This document shows positions 43,857 through 53,461 of a stretch of 64,000 nt of DNA, piece by piece. Under the pieces are notes generated by a model, which had not been told where the DNA came from, did no database searches, and was given only the letters and a program-made list of their open reading frames with translations. The stretch comes from an uncultured Clostridia bacterium (lineage in GTDB: Bacteria; Bacillota; Clostridia; TANB77; CAG-508), in NCBI GenBank assembly GCA_934149005.1, contig CAKPDN010000006.1, positions 19,807-83,806 of the forward strand, in the 5' to 3' direction. The position numbers and the translations under genes are program-made. Each line of letters starts with the position of its first letter. The first letter of the stretch is position 1.

Positions 43857-44735
43857 ATGGTAACAGCAAGTTTAGTAAAAGAATTAAGAGAAAAAACAGG
43901 TGCAGGAATGATGGACTGCAAAAAAGTTTTAACAGAAACTGATGGAGACATGGAAAAAGCAATGGACTTATTAAGAGAAAGAGGAATTGCAAAAGCAGCT
44001 AAAAAATCCGGAAGAGTTGCAGCAGAAGGATTAGTAGATGCTTACATTTCAGAAGATGGAAAAGTAGGAGCTGTAGTAGAAGTTAATTCAGAAACAGACT
44101 TTGTTGCTAAAAATGAAGAATTTAAAACATTTGTTATAAATGTTGCAAAACAAGTTGTTAATGCAAATCCTAAAGATGTTGAAGAATTATTAGCAGCTCC
44201 AGCAGAATTTGAAGAAGGAAAAACAGTACAAGAAGCATTAGTTGGAAAAATAGCAACAATAGGAGAAAATTTATCAATTAGAAGATTTGTAAGATTTGAA
44301 TCAGAAGGATTAGTAGCAAAATATATTCATGGTGATGGAAAAATAGCAGTTTTAGTTAATATGACTAAAGGAACAGAAGAAGTTGCAAAAGATATTTGTA
44401 TGCAAATAGCAGCAGCTAGACCTGAATATGTAAAAAGAGAAGAAGTACCAGCTGAAAGAGTAGAAAAAGAAATGGAAATCTTAAAAATTCAAACAATGAA
44501 TGAAGGAAAGCCAGAAGCTATAGCAGAAAAAATAGTGCAAGGAAGAATAGGAAAATTCTATGAAGAAATATGCTTAGTAGATCAAGCATTTGTAAAAGAT
44601 CCAAGCAAAAAAGTATCTCAAGTATTAACAGAAAAAGATGCTGAAGTAGTTGCATTTGCTAGATTTGAAAAAGGTGAAGGAATAGAGAAAAAAGAAGAAA
44701 ACTTCGCAGAAGAAGTTATGAAACAATTACAATAG
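43857..44735 (+). CDS. tsf: Translation elongation factor Ts
   Basis: EF-Ts exchanges GDP for GTP on EF-Tu. From ATG 43857 the protein has 292 residues and begins VTASLVKELREKTGAGMMDC, followed by KKVLTETDGD; the core text VAAEGLVDAYI and EVNSETDFVAKNEEF is intact. The in-frame extension upstream to 43734 overlaps rpsB and is rejected because AGGAGG stands 9 bases before 43857. A terminator overlaps the stop codon. Confidence 0.97.
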   Translation: MVTASLVKELREKTGAGMMDCKKVLTETDGDMEKAMDLLRERGIAKAAKKSGRVAAEGLVDAYISEDGKVGAVVEVNSETDFVAKNEEFKTFVINVAKQVVNANPKDVEELLAAPAEFEEGKTVQEALVGKIATIGENLSIRRFVRFESEGLVAKYIHGDGKIAVLVNMTKGTEEVAKDICMQIAAARPEYVKREEVPAERVEKEMEILKIQTMNEGKPEAIAEKIVQGRIGKFYEEICLVDQAFVKDPSKKVSQVLTEKDAEVVAFARFEKGEGIEKKEENFAEEVMKQLQ

Positions 44736-44763
44736 GGACAGTGCAAAACTGTCTCATTTTTTT
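44735..44763 (+). terminator. Intrinsic terminator after tsf
   Basis: GGGACAGT (44735-44742) pairs with ACTGTCTC (44748-44755) around GCAAA, followed by ATTTTTTT. Confidence 0.85.
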
Positions 44764-44871
44764 GTCGAAAAATGTTGTATATTAATATTATCTTGCGTGA
44801 ACTTAAAGTTTGATAAAATTATGAGGAATAACATTAATATTACATTTATATTACAAATACATTAAAAATAT

Positions 44872-44899
44872 TGCGAAATGATTATAAATAATATATAAT
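44872..44899 (+). promoter_or_regulatory. Probable promoter for the 44940 pseudopilin
   Basis: TTGCGA (44872-44877) and TATAAT (44894-44899) are 16 bases apart and end 41 bases before the ATG. Confidence 0.5.
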
Positions 44900-44939
44900 T
44901 GAAATAATTTAAAAGAAAAATGCAAAGGAGAAAATAAAA

Positions 44940-45605
<666 letters not shown>

Positions 45606-45654
45606 AATTTGTATTTGCACAGGTTGTAAATTTTATGTAATACAAAATTATAGG

Positions 45655-45690
45655 AAAACATTTAAATCAAAAAAGATTTAAATGTTTTTT
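45655..45690 (+). terminator. Intrinsic terminator after the 44940 gene
   Basis: AAAACATTTAAATC (45655-45668) pairs perfectly with GATTTAAATGTTTT (45675-45688) around six A residues, with two more T residues following. Confidence 0.85.
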
Positions 45691-45734
45691 AATTAATTTC
45701 AGAAAATTACTATACAAAACAAAAAAAGAAATGA

Positions 45735-45740
45735 TATAAT
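45735..45740 (+). promoter_or_regulatory. Extended -10 element upstream of mutL
   Basis: TATAAT at 45735-45740 is preceded by TGA, an extended -10; the -35 (TATACA at 45711) is weak. Confidence 0.5.
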
Positions 45741-45777
45741 AGCATCAAATATAAAAAACAAATCGGAGGAAAAAACG

Positions 45778-48075
45778 ATGGGAAATATAGTATTACTAGA
45801 TGACCTAACAATAAATAAAATAGCAGCTGGAGAAGTTATAGAAAGACCAGCATCAGTAATAAAAGAAATGGTAGAAAACTCAATAGATGCAGGAGCAAAT
45901 AATATAACAGTTGAAATAAAAAATGGAGGAATATCATTTATAAAAATAACAGATAATGGAAAAGGAATAGCACCAGATGATTTAGAAATAGCATTTGAAA
46001 GACATGCAACAAGCAAAATAAGAAGTGCTGAAGATTTAGATGTAGTAACATCAATGGGGTTTAGAGGAGAAGCACTAGCAAGTATTGCATCAATAGCAAA
46101 TGTTGAAATGATATCAAAAACAGAAAGTCAAGATACAGGATATAAAATTATAGTAGAAGCAGGAAATGTATTAGACAAGCAAGAAGTAGGATGCCAAACA
46201 GGAACATCAATAACAGTAAGAAATTTATTTTTTAATACACCAGTAAGATATAAATTTTTAAAAAAAGATTATACAGAATCAGGATATGTAGAAGATGTTA
46301 TAACAAGAATTGCTTTAGTAAATCCAGATATAGCAATAAAATTGATAAATACAGGAAAAACAGTAATACAAACAAATGGCAGTGGAGATATAAAGAGTGT
46401 AATATATAGTATATATGGAAAAGATGTTGCAACTGGAATATTACCTGTTGATTATACTTATGAAGATATTCAAATTACAGGAGTTATAGGAAAACCAGAA
46501 ATTGCAAGGTCAAATAGAGCAAACCAATTATTCTTTGTAAATAAAAGATATATAAAAGATAAAACATTAACGGCTGCAACAGAACAAGCATTTAAAGGAT
46601 TAATTCCAATTGGAAAATTTGGATTTGTAATTTTAAACATAAATATGAATCCATCAAAAGTAGATGTAAATGTTCATCCAGCAAAATTGGAAGTAAGATT
46701 TGAAGAAGAAAGCAAAATTTTTCAATCAATATATCATGCAATAAAAGATACATTATTAAAAAGTGAATTGGTTGCAAATACAGAAAAGCAAGAAACAGAA
46801 ATAAAAAATGAATCACAAGGGCTATTTGATTTCAGAAAAAATGAAACCCAAAAGATTGAAAACTATAATGATGAAGAAAGTAAAATGAAGACAAATGTTC
46901 AACAAACTAAAAACACATTAAATGTAGGAAATGGTGGACCTATAAATACAGCAGATGTATTAGAACAATTAAAAAAGATACAACAAGATTTACAAAAACA
47001 AGTAGAAGAAAGTCCTAATATAAAATTAAATTCAAACTACATCGAAATGCAAAAAGAAGAAAATACGACAAATGAAGAAAATGCTCAAAATATAGATAAA
47101 AAAATAGAAGAAAACACAGAATGTGGACCAAATGTGGAAAATGAAATACAAAATAGCCAAATACAAGAAAAAAATAGTGAGGAATTTAACAATCAAGAGG
47201 AAAATATAGAAAAAGCAGAAGAAAAAAATGAAATAAAAGATTCTGAAATAGAAAATAATGAAATATCAGAAAATCCAGAATCAAAATTAGAAGAAATAAA
47301 TAAGCAAATAAAAGAATTGGAAAATATTCAATATGAAGAAAATACAAGTGTAAACTTTAATGAAATGTATGAAAAACTATTTGGAACAAAACCAATAATT
47401 ACAGAAAATGAAGATATAGAAGAAAAAACAAAAAATACAGCAGTAGATTTAATAAAAGATAATGTATCTGTATTTGAGACAGTAGAAGAATACAAAAAAC
47501 CAACATATAAATTTATAGGAATTGTATTTAATACATATATAATAATAGAAATGGATAAAGAAATGTATATAATTGACCAACATGCAGCACATGAAAGAAT
47601 TATGTATGAAAAAGTCAAGAAAAATTATTATAATGAAACTTCAAAAGATTCACAAATGTTATTATTAGCAGATGTAATAACACTTTCACATAAAGAAATG
47701 GAGATAGCAAGAGATAACATAGAGATGTTTGAAAAAGCAGGATTTAGTTTAGAAGAATTTGGAGAAAATACAATAAAATTAACAGGTGTGCCTACTGTGT
47801 GTATAGATATAGACAATAAAGAACTATTTTTAGAAACACTAGATGAAATTGATACTGTTGCAAGAACTGCAAAACAAGAAAAGGAAGAAAAGTTTATAGC
47901 TACAGTTGCATGTAAAGCAGCAGTTAAAGCAAATATGGTATTAACAAAAGAAGAAGTAGAAAGTCTAATGGATAAGTTATTAGAATTACCAAATCCTTTT
48001 ACATGTCCACATGGAAGACCAACAGCTATAAAAATGACAAAATATGATATTGAAAGAAAATTTGCAAGAAAGTAA
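45778..48075 (+). CDS. mutL: DNA mismatch repair endonuclease MutL with long acidic linker
   Basis: MutL couples mismatch recognition by MutS to strand nicking and excision. The N-terminal GHKL ATPase has AAGEVIERPASVIKEMVENS, DAGA, DNGKGI and GFRGEALASI. The C-terminal dimerisation and nuclease domain has DQHAAHERIMYEK (about residue 600), ACKAAVKAN and CPHGRPT (about 742). Between them, residues 340-560 are a very low-complexity linker of Glu, Asn, Gln and Lys, making the protein 765 residues, longer than usual (about 620-650). mutS is not just upstream; miaA follows after one gene. Confidence 0.95.
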   Translation: MGNIVLLDDLTINKIAAGEVIERPASVIKEMVENSIDAGANNITVEIKNGGISFIKITDNGKGIAPDDLEIAFERHATSKIRSAEDLDVVTSMGFRGEALASIASIANVEMISKTESQDTGYKIIVEAGNVLDKQEVGCQTGTSITVRNLFFNTPVRYKFLKKDYTESGYVEDVITRIALVNPDIAIKLINTGKTVIQTNGSGDIKSVIYSIYGKDVATGILPVDYTYEDIQITGVIGKPEIARSNRANQLFFVNKRYIKDKTLTAATEQAFKGLIPIGKFGFVILNINMNPSKVDVNVHPAKLEVRFEEESKIFQSIYHAIKDTLLKSELVANTEKQETEIKNESQGLFDFRKNETQKIENYNDEESKMKTNVQQTKNTLNVGNGGPINTADVLEQLKKIQQDLQKQVEESPNIKLNSNYIEMQKEENTTNEENAQNIDKKIEENTECGPNVENEIQNSQIQEKNSEEFNNQEENIEKAEEKNEIKDSEIENNEISENPESKLEEINKQIKELENIQYEENTSVNFNEMYEKLFGTKPIITENEDIEEKTKNTAVDLIKDNVSVFETVEEYKKPTYKFIGIVFNTYIIIEMDKEMYIIDQHAAHERIMYEKVKKNYYNETSKDSQMLLLADVITLSHKEMEIARDNIEMFEKAGFSLEEFGENTIKLTGVPTVCIDIDNKELFLETLDEIDTVARTAKQEKEEKFIATVACKAAVKANMVLTKEEVESLMDKLLELPNPFTCPHGRPTAIKMTKYDIERKFARK

Positions 48076-48119
48076 ATTAATAAATTTTATATTTATAATA
48101 TGAAAGGAACATATAAACT

Positions 48120-48545
48120 ATGACTGTATTTGCAACAATAATGATAGTACTATTTTTAGTTTTAATTGGATGGACATGGAGCAGTTTAGGTAATATAGAG
48201 ACCAAAACAAAAATTATTTGCATTATATGTGGATTAATAGGAACATATATAATAACATTTATTATATATAATATATCTAAAATTGGAATTGCATATGAAA
48301 ATCAAGAAATGATGAAAACAATTAGAATTGTATTTGTAATACTATTTACAATAATAAATGGATACTTAGTATTACCATATATATTTAAAAAAATAGAACT
48401 AATAAATAATAAAGAAATAGATAAAGAAAGATTAATTAAAAGCATAGTGATAGTATTAATTATAATTGTAATATTAGCTATATTTGAGATTTTATATTTA
48501 GGAAATAGTCAACAAAAAATATTAAATATGATAAATAGTAAATAA
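48120..48545 (+). CDS. Four-helix membrane protein of unknown function
   Basis: The 141-residue protein has four hydrophobic segments (about residues 3-22, 32-52, 68-90 and 108-128) and little else, apart from a short polar loop KKIELINNKEIDKERLIK. It lies between mutL and miaA with short gaps (44 and 38 bases), so it is probably cotranscribed with them. AAAGGA precedes the ATG. I do not recognise a family. Confidence 0.65.
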   Translation: MTVFATIMIVLFLVLIGWTWSSLGNIETKTKIICIICGLIGTYIITFIIYNISKIGIAYENQEMMKTIRIVFVILFTIINGYLVLPYIFKKIELINNKEIDKERLIKSIVIVLIIIVILAIFEILYLGNSQQKILNMINSK

Positions 48546-48583
48546 AAAAGGAATCATTTTTGTTGGATATGAGAGGAGACAAA

Positions 48584-49510
48584 ATGAAGGAAAAACAAAA
48601 AGTTGTAGTAATATGTGGACCAACAGCCTCAGGTAAAACAGCATTATCAATTGAACTAGCCAAGAAGATAAATGGAGAAATAGTATCAGCAGATTCAATG
48701 CAAATATACAAAGATATGAATATAGGAACAGCAAAACCAACAAAAGAAGAAATGCAAGGGATAAAACATTATTTATTAGATTATGTTTTGCCAGATACTA
48801 GATTTAGTGTAGCACAATATAAACAAGATGCTAAAAAAGCAATAAAAGAAATATTAACAAAAGGAAAAATTCCTATAATAGTTGGTGGAACAGGACTATA
48901 TGTAGATAGTTTAATTTATGAAATAGAATATAATGATATAAAAATAGATGAAAATTATAGAAAAGAATTAGAGAAAATAGTAGAAAAGCAAGGTTTAGAA
49001 ACATTATATAAAATGGCATTAAAAATAGATTTTGAGGCTATGCAAAAAATAAGCTCAAATGATAAAAAAAGAATTATGAGAGTATTAGAAATATACAAAG
49101 CAACAGGTAAAACAAAAACAGAACAAGAAATTGAATCTAAAAAGAAACCTGTAGAATATGATTATAAAATATTTGCAATAAATTGGGATAGAGAAGTTTT
49201 ATACCAAAGGATAAATAAAAGAGTAGATATAATGATAGAACAGGGATTAATAGAAGAAGTAAAGAATATTTTATCAAAATATGAAAAATTTCCTACTGCA
49301 ATGCAAGGACTTGGATATAAAGAAGTAGTAGATTATTTGAATGGTTTATGTACAAAAGAAGAAATGACAGAGAAAATAAAAATGGAAACAAGGAGATATG
49401 CAAAAAGACAGTTGACATGGTTTAGAAAAAATAAACAAACAATATGGATTGATGGAACAAATGATATTCAAAGCAATATTAATATTATTTTGAAAAGCTT
49501 AGCTGAATAA
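48584..49510 (+). CDS. miaA: tRNA dimethylallyltransferase MiaA
   Basis: MiaA adds a dimethylallyl group to A37 of tRNAs reading UNN codons. From ATG 48584 the protein has 308 residues and shows the P-loop ICGPTASGKTALS, SADSMQIYKDMNIGTAKP, HYLLDYV, VGGTGLYVDSLIY and YAKRQLTWFRKN. The upstream in-frame TTG at 48560 is rejected because GAGGAG stands just before 48584. Its place after mutL is the common order (mutS-mutL-miaA). Confidence 0.96.
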   Translation: MKEKQKVVVICGPTASGKTALSIELAKKINGEIVSADSMQIYKDMNIGTAKPTKEEMQGIKHYLLDYVLPDTRFSVAQYKQDAKKAIKEILTKGKIPIIVGGTGLYVDSLIYEIEYNDIKIDENYRKELEKIVEKQGLETLYKMALKIDFEAMQKISSNDKKRIMRVLEIYKATGKTKTEQEIESKKKPVEYDYKIFAINWDREVLYQRINKRVDIMIEQGLIEEVKNILSKYEKFPTAMQGLGYKEVVDYLNGLCTKEEMTEKIKMETRRYAKRQLTWFRKNKQTIWIDGTNDIQSNINIILKSLAE

Positions 49511-49524
49511 GTGAAGCGAAAGGA

Positions 49525-50787
49525 ATGAATATAAAGTTGAAGGAAGAAAAAAATAAAAAAAATTTTAATAGAAAAAAATTACTTATATATATAGTGTTTG
49601 TTTTGATATTAATTTATTTAATATATGCAGTGTATTTATTGGTAAAACAACCAACTGATAAAGTAACAGTAGAAGAAGGAACTCTATATTTAGAAGAAAC
49701 GGACATTGGATATGTTATAAGAGATGAACAAGTTGTAAAGGGAAATAATTATAAAAATGGAATGGAACAAATAAAAAATGAAGGCGAAAAAACAGCTAAA
49801 GGAGATTCTATATATAGATATTATAGCAAAAATGAAGAAGAATTAAAAAAGCAGATAGCAGAGCTAGACCAAAAAGTACAAGAAGCCTTAAAAGGGCAAA
49901 CTGGAATATCTTATTCAAGTGTAAAAATGTTGGACAATCAATTAGATGAAAAAATAGAGCTATTAAGTAAAACATCAGATATATCCAAAATATCTGAATA
50001 TCAAAAACAAATAAATGATATAGTTACTAAAAAAGCAAAATTATCAGGAGAATCAAGTGCGGCAGGCAGTTATTTAAAACAGTTATATAATCAAAGAGCA
50101 GCATTAGAGGAAAAATTAAATTCTGGAGCTGAATACATTAAGGCACCTGTTAGTGGAATTGTATCATATAAAGTTGATGGCCTAGAAGAAACATTAACTC
50201 CTAATAATTTTTCAACATTAAGCAAAGAATTATTAGAAAATTTAAACTTAAAAACTGGACAATTGATAGCTACAAATGATGAATGTGGAAAAATAATTAA
50301 TAGTTCAAAATGCTATATTGCAACAATATCAAACTCTGAAGAAGCAAAAAATGCCCCAATAGATAAAAAAGTAAAAATAAGATTAGCGAATAATAAAATA
50401 ATTGATGCAAAAATAGTGTATATGTCACAAGAAAATGAAGAAGAAACATTGGTGATTTTAGAAATAGATAAACAGATAAGTGAACTTGCAAATTATAGGA
50501 AAATCTCATTTGATTTAATTTGGTGGAGTAGCACAGGATTAAAAGTACCAAATCAAGCTATTGTAGAGGAAAATGGATTGAATTATGTAGTAAGAAATAG
50601 AGCGGGATATTTAAACAAAATATTGGTAAAAGTAACAAGAAAAAATGACAAATATTCTATAGTTTCTAATTATAAAACAGAAGAATTGAAAGATTTAGGA
50701 TATACACAAAGTCAAATAAATTCTATGAAAAGGATATCAATATATGATGAATTAATATTAAATCCAGATTTAAGCAAAATAGAATAA
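49525..50787 (+). CDS. HlyD-like membrane fusion protein of the division gene cluster
   Basis: The 420-residue protein has a basic N-terminus, one transmembrane helix at about 19-42, a coiled coil (residues 100-195) and a lipoyl-like half-motif EYIKAPVSGIVSYKVDGLEE, so it has the layout of an HlyD/membrane fusion protein. No transporter partner is adjacent. Clostridia often encode such a protein just before sepF, as here, and its substrate or role is not known. The ATG lies behind GCGAAAGGAA. Confidence 0.75.
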   Translation: MNIKLKEEKNKKNFNRKKLLIYIVFVLILIYLIYAVYLLVKQPTDKVTVEEGTLYLEETDIGYVIRDEQVVKGNNYKNGMEQIKNEGEKTAKGDSIYRYYSKNEEELKKQIAELDQKVQEALKGQTGISYSSVKMLDNQLDEKIELLSKTSDISKISEYQKQINDIVTKKAKLSGESSAAGSYLKQLYNQRAALEEKLNSGAEYIKAPVSGIVSYKVDGLEETLTPNNFSTLSKELLENLNLKTGQLIATNDECGKIINSSKCYIATISNSEEAKNAPIDKKVKIRLANNKIIDAKIVYMSQENEEETLVILEIDKQISELANYRKISFDLIWWSSTGLKVPNQAIVEENGLNYVVRNRAGYLNKILVKVTRKNDKYSIVSNYKTEELKDLGYTQSQINSMKRISIYDELILNPDLSKIE

Positions 50788-50841
50788 ATATTACAAAAAT
50801 ATTACAATTATATTAAAAAAATATTACTTTTTAAAAAAGTA

Positions 50842-50870
50842 TTGACAATAATAAAAAAAAAGTAGATACT
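50842..50870 (+). promoter_or_regulatory. Probable promoter for sepF
   Basis: TTGACA (50842-50847), 17-base spacer, GATACT (50865-50870); 44 bases before the sepF ATG. Confidence 0.6.
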
Positions 50871-50913
50871 TATAACATATATAATATGTAGAAAAATTTT
50901 AGGAGGTTTTTTT

Positions 50914-51402
50914 ATGTCAGGAGCATTAATGAATAAGGTTTGGGATTTGTTTGGAATGGATACAGCACAACCAGATGGATATGAAGATGAAAATATATAT
51001 GACTATGAAAATGAAGAAGAAGATGAAGTAGAAGATAGAAAATTATTTGGAAGAAAAAATAACAATAAAGTTGTAAATATGCCACAAACACAAGGACAAG
51101 CAATAAAAATGGTTATTTCACAACCTACAACATTTGAACAATCAGATGAAATTTGCAGTTTTTTAAAAGAAAAAAAATCTGTAATAGTAAATTTAGAATA
51201 TGTAAATAAAGATGTTGCTAGAAGAATAGTAGACTTTATTAGTGGCGGAGTTTATGCATTAGATGGATATATTCAAAAAGTATCTAATTCAATATTTTTA
51301 GTTGCACCATCAAATTATGAAATAACAAATGAAATGGCAAGAGAAGAAATGAAAAGCAAATTATCAGTTTCATGGTTAAAAAATAATAATGTGAATAATT
51401 AA
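50914..51402 (+). CDS. sepF: Cell division protein SepF
   Basis: SepF binds FtsZ and anchors the division ring to the membrane. The 162-residue protein has the amphipathic N-terminal helix (MSGALMNKVWDLFG), a flexible acidic linker rich in Glu/Asp/Tyr, and the C-terminal globular domain with VISQPTTFEQSDEICSFLKE, VIVNLEYVNKD, RIVDFISGGVYALDGYIQKV and IFLVAPSNYEI. A full AGGAGG site precedes the ATG. divIVA follows 24 bases after the stop, as expected. Confidence 0.95.
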   Translation: MSGALMNKVWDLFGMDTAQPDGYEDENIYDYENEEEDEVEDRKLFGRKNNNKVVNMPQTQGQAIKMVISQPTTFEQSDEICSFLKEKKSVIVNLEYVNKDVARRIVDFISGGVYALDGYIQKVSNSIFLVAPSNYEITNEMAREEMKSKLSVSWLKNNNVNN

Positions 51403-51426
51403 TTCTATAAAATTGGGAGGAAAAAA

Positions 51427-51880
51427 ATGATAACACCTTTAGATATAGAAAATAAAAGATTTGCAAAACAAATGGTAAATCGGATATAGTGTAGAAGAAG
51501 TAGATGATTTTTTAGATGAATTAACAGTAGATTATTCTAAAAATTATAAAGAAATTAATGAATTAAGAGCTAAAGTTGATGAATTAAATAGTAGTTTAGC
51601 TCAATATAAAACAATAGAATCAACATTACAAAACACATTAGTAATGGCTCAAACAACAGCAGAAGAAGTGAAAAATGTAGCAAGACAAAAGGCAGATCAA
51701 ATAGTAGATGAAGCAAAAGCAAATGCTCAAAAAAAGGTTGATGACCTAAATAATGAAATACTTATAAAACAAAGAGAATTAGATGATATAAAAAAACAAT
51801 TTGATATATATAAAGCTAAAATGGAAGCATTGTTAATTTCACAATTAGAGTTATTAAAAGATGTTAATAAAGAAGATTAA
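51427..51880 (+). pseudogene. divIVA: divIVA-like cell division gene with +1 frameshift
   Basis: The start reads MITPLDIENKRFAKQMVN, a typical DivIVA opening, and then runs into TAG. If the single C at 51481 is skipped, the frame continues GYSVEEVDDFLDELTVDYSK and on through the coiled coil to KDVNKED at 51880, giving a normal protein of about 151 residues. GYSVEEVDDFL is the family's hallmark, so an extra base at 51481 (or nearby) interrupts an otherwise intact gene. It may be a sequencing or assembly error, a real mutation, or, less likely, programmed frameshifting. GGGAGG precedes the ATG. Confidence 0.8.
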
Positions 51881-51903
51881 ATTTTAAAGACACAAAAGAT
51901 AAA

Positions 51904-51927
51904 ACTACCTATTAAGGTAGTATTTTT
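51904..51927 (+). terminator. Intrinsic terminator after divIVA
   Basis: ACTACCT (51904-51910) pairs with AGGTAGT (51915-51921) around ATTA, followed by ATTTTTA. Confidence 0.8.
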
Positions 51928-51965
51928 ATATTATAGGAAAGTTCTTTGAACTTCCTATAATATAA
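51926..51965. repeat. 40-bp palindrome, copy 1 of a two-copy repeat
   Basis: TTATATTATAGGAA and TTCCTATAATATAA are inverted arms around AGTTCTTTGAAC, itself a palindrome. A second copy with a few changes lies at 53361-53402. Confidence 0.8.
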
Positions 51966-51979
51966 ATGCATTGTACAGA

Positions 51980-52073
51980 AATTTGCTTTGCAAATTTCGC
52001 ACACGAACAATCATACGTGGGCTGAACTCTATATTTAAAAATTTAAATAGATTAAATCAGCCCACTATTGTTC
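51980..52073. repeat. Palindromic repeat element, copy 2
   Basis: AATTTGCTTTGCAAATTTCG, then CACACGAACAAT, then GGGCTGA paired with TCAGCCC and a closing ATTGTTC, repeat the layout of the element at 36882-36984. The loop is longer here (AACTCTATATTTAAAAATTT and so on), and a CATAC replaces one base in the left arm. It occupies the gene-free stretch before rsmD. Confidence 0.75.
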
Positions 52074-52230
52074 TTTTTCATTATAAACATATAAAATGTA
52101 AAATTTAAAAGAAAAATATTACAATTTAGGAACAATATTACAAAACTATTAAATGTATATTACAATTTGATTAATAGTATTGACATTAGAAAAAAAAAGA
52201 ATAAAATTATATCATAGGAGTAAAAGCAAA

Positions 52231-52788
52231 ATGAGAATAATAAGTGGAACTGCTAGGGGAACAAAACTATATACATTAGAAGGACAAGCAACAAGGCCAA
52301 CATTAGATAGAGTAAAAGAATCATTATTTAATATAATACAAAAAGAAATACCTGATTCAATATTTTTAGACTTATTTTCAGGAAGTGGAGCAATAGGATT
52401 AGAAGCAGCAAGTAGAGGAGCTAAAAAAGTAATTTTATGTGACAAATCTAAAGATGCCATAAATGTAATAAATAAAAATATTGAAAAAACACATTTAAAT
52501 GAAAAAATAGAATTATACAATTTAGATTATGAAACTTTGTTAAAAATGAAAATTAAAGAAAATCTTGATATTGTATATATAGATCCACCATATGATTCAA
52601 ATTTTGCAATAGAATCAGTTAAAATTCTTATTAACCAAAAGTTAGTTAATGAAAATTCTAATATGATTATAGAAACAGATAATGAAGAAAAAATATTAGA
52701 AATATTAGAAAATGAAAAAGTTGAAATAACAGATAAAAGAAAATATGGAAGAGCAACATTAATATTTTTTAAAATTAGGAAGGGGTAA
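52231..52788 (+). CDS. rsmD: 16S rRNA (guanine966-N2)-methyltransferase RsmD
   Basis: RsmD methylates G966 of 16S rRNA. From ATG 52231 the protein has 185 residues and shows MRIISGTARG, TRPTLDRVKESLFNI, the SAM loop FLDLFSGSGAIGLEAASRGAK (given here as LDLFSGSGAIGLEAASRG) and the catalytic VYIDPPYDS. An earlier in-frame TTG or ATG at 52180 lacks a ribosome site, whereas TAGGAG lies 12 bases before 52231. The following coiled-coil gene starts 3 bases after its stop. Confidence 0.93.
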   Translation: MRIISGTARGTKLYTLEGQATRPTLDRVKESLFNIIQKEIPDSIFLDLFSGSGAIGLEAASRGAKKVILCDKSKDAINVINKNIEKTHLNEKIELYNLDYETLLKMKIKENLDIVYIDPPYDSNFAIESVKILINQKLVNENSNMIIETDNEEKILEILENEKVEITDKRKYGRATLIFFKIRKG

Positions 52789-52791
52789 ACC

Positions 52792-53295
52792 ATGGAAATA
52801 TTTGAACTACTAGAGTCTTTAGAGGATATAATTGAAAGAAGCAAAAATCTACCATTTTCTAACAAAGGAATTGTAGATAAGGATGAAATGTTAGATTTAA
52901 TAAAGGAAATAAGGCTAAAGCTTCCAGATGAATTGAAACAAGCTAAGTGGGTAAAGGAAGAAAGACAACGTATATTAGTAGAAGCTCAAAAAGAAGCAGA
53001 TGGAATTGTTAAAGAAGCAGAAAATAGAATAATTTCAATGATTGATGAACATGAAATTACAAGAAAAGCATATGAACAGAAAAAAGAGATAATAGAAAAT
53101 GCAAATGAAAGAGCAAGAGAAATTTCAAATGGAACTAAAGAATATGCGGATGAATTGTTATCACATACAGAGGATGTTTTAACAAAGACTTTACAAAATT
53201 TAGAAAAAAATATTTCAGAAGCTCTAAATTTAATGGAATTGTCTGTTGAAGATACAATTAAAACAGTACAAAATAGTAGAAAAGAATTAAAATAA
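52792..53295 (+). CDS. Coiled-coil (ATP synthase stalk/DivIVA-like) conserved protein
   Basis: The 167-residue protein is almost wholly helical. The first 45 residues are IFELLESLEDIIERSKNLPF and a KDEMLDLIKEIRLKLPDELKQA segment; the rest is a long coiled coil rich in Lys, Glu and Ala (EAQKEADGIVKEAENRI). Proteins of this type are annotated as ATPase or V-type ATP synthase stalk-like and commonly stand next to rsmD in Clostridia; the real role is unknown. GGGG precedes the ATG and it is coupled to rsmD. Confidence 0.7.
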   Translation: MEIFELLESLEDIIERSKNLPFSNKGIVDKDEMLDLIKEIRLKLPDELKQAKWVKEERQRILVEAQKEADGIVKEAENRIISMIDEHEITRKAYEQKKEIIENANERAREISNGTKEYADELLSHTEDVLTKTLQNLEKNISEALNLMELSVEDTIKTVQNSRKELK

Positions 53296-53300
53296 TTTTT

Positions 53301-53331
53301 TGTCCCATTGGGGACGTTTCCTTTTGGGACA
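53301..53331. repeat. GTCCC/GGGAC repeat (copy 3)
   Basis: TGTCCCA (53301-53307) and TGGGACA (53325-53331) enclose TTGGGGACGTTTCCTTT. It is close to the copy at 24108. Confidence 0.7.
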
Positions 53332-53360
53332 TTGGAAATGCCTCAATAGAAAGCGTCCTT

Positions 53361-53402
53361 TTTATATTATAGAAAAGTTCTCTAAACTTCCTATAATATA
53401 AA
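53361..53402. repeat. Palindrome, copy 2 of the TTATATTATAG repeat
   Basis: TTTATATTATAGAAAAGTTC and CTTCCTATAATATAA repeat the element at 51926-51965 with small changes; both copies lie within 1.5 kb of each other. Confidence 0.75.
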
Positions 53403-53461
53403 TATATTTGGATAGAGTTATTATTCAACAACAGTAAAAGTGGAAAGGAATGATACTAGAA

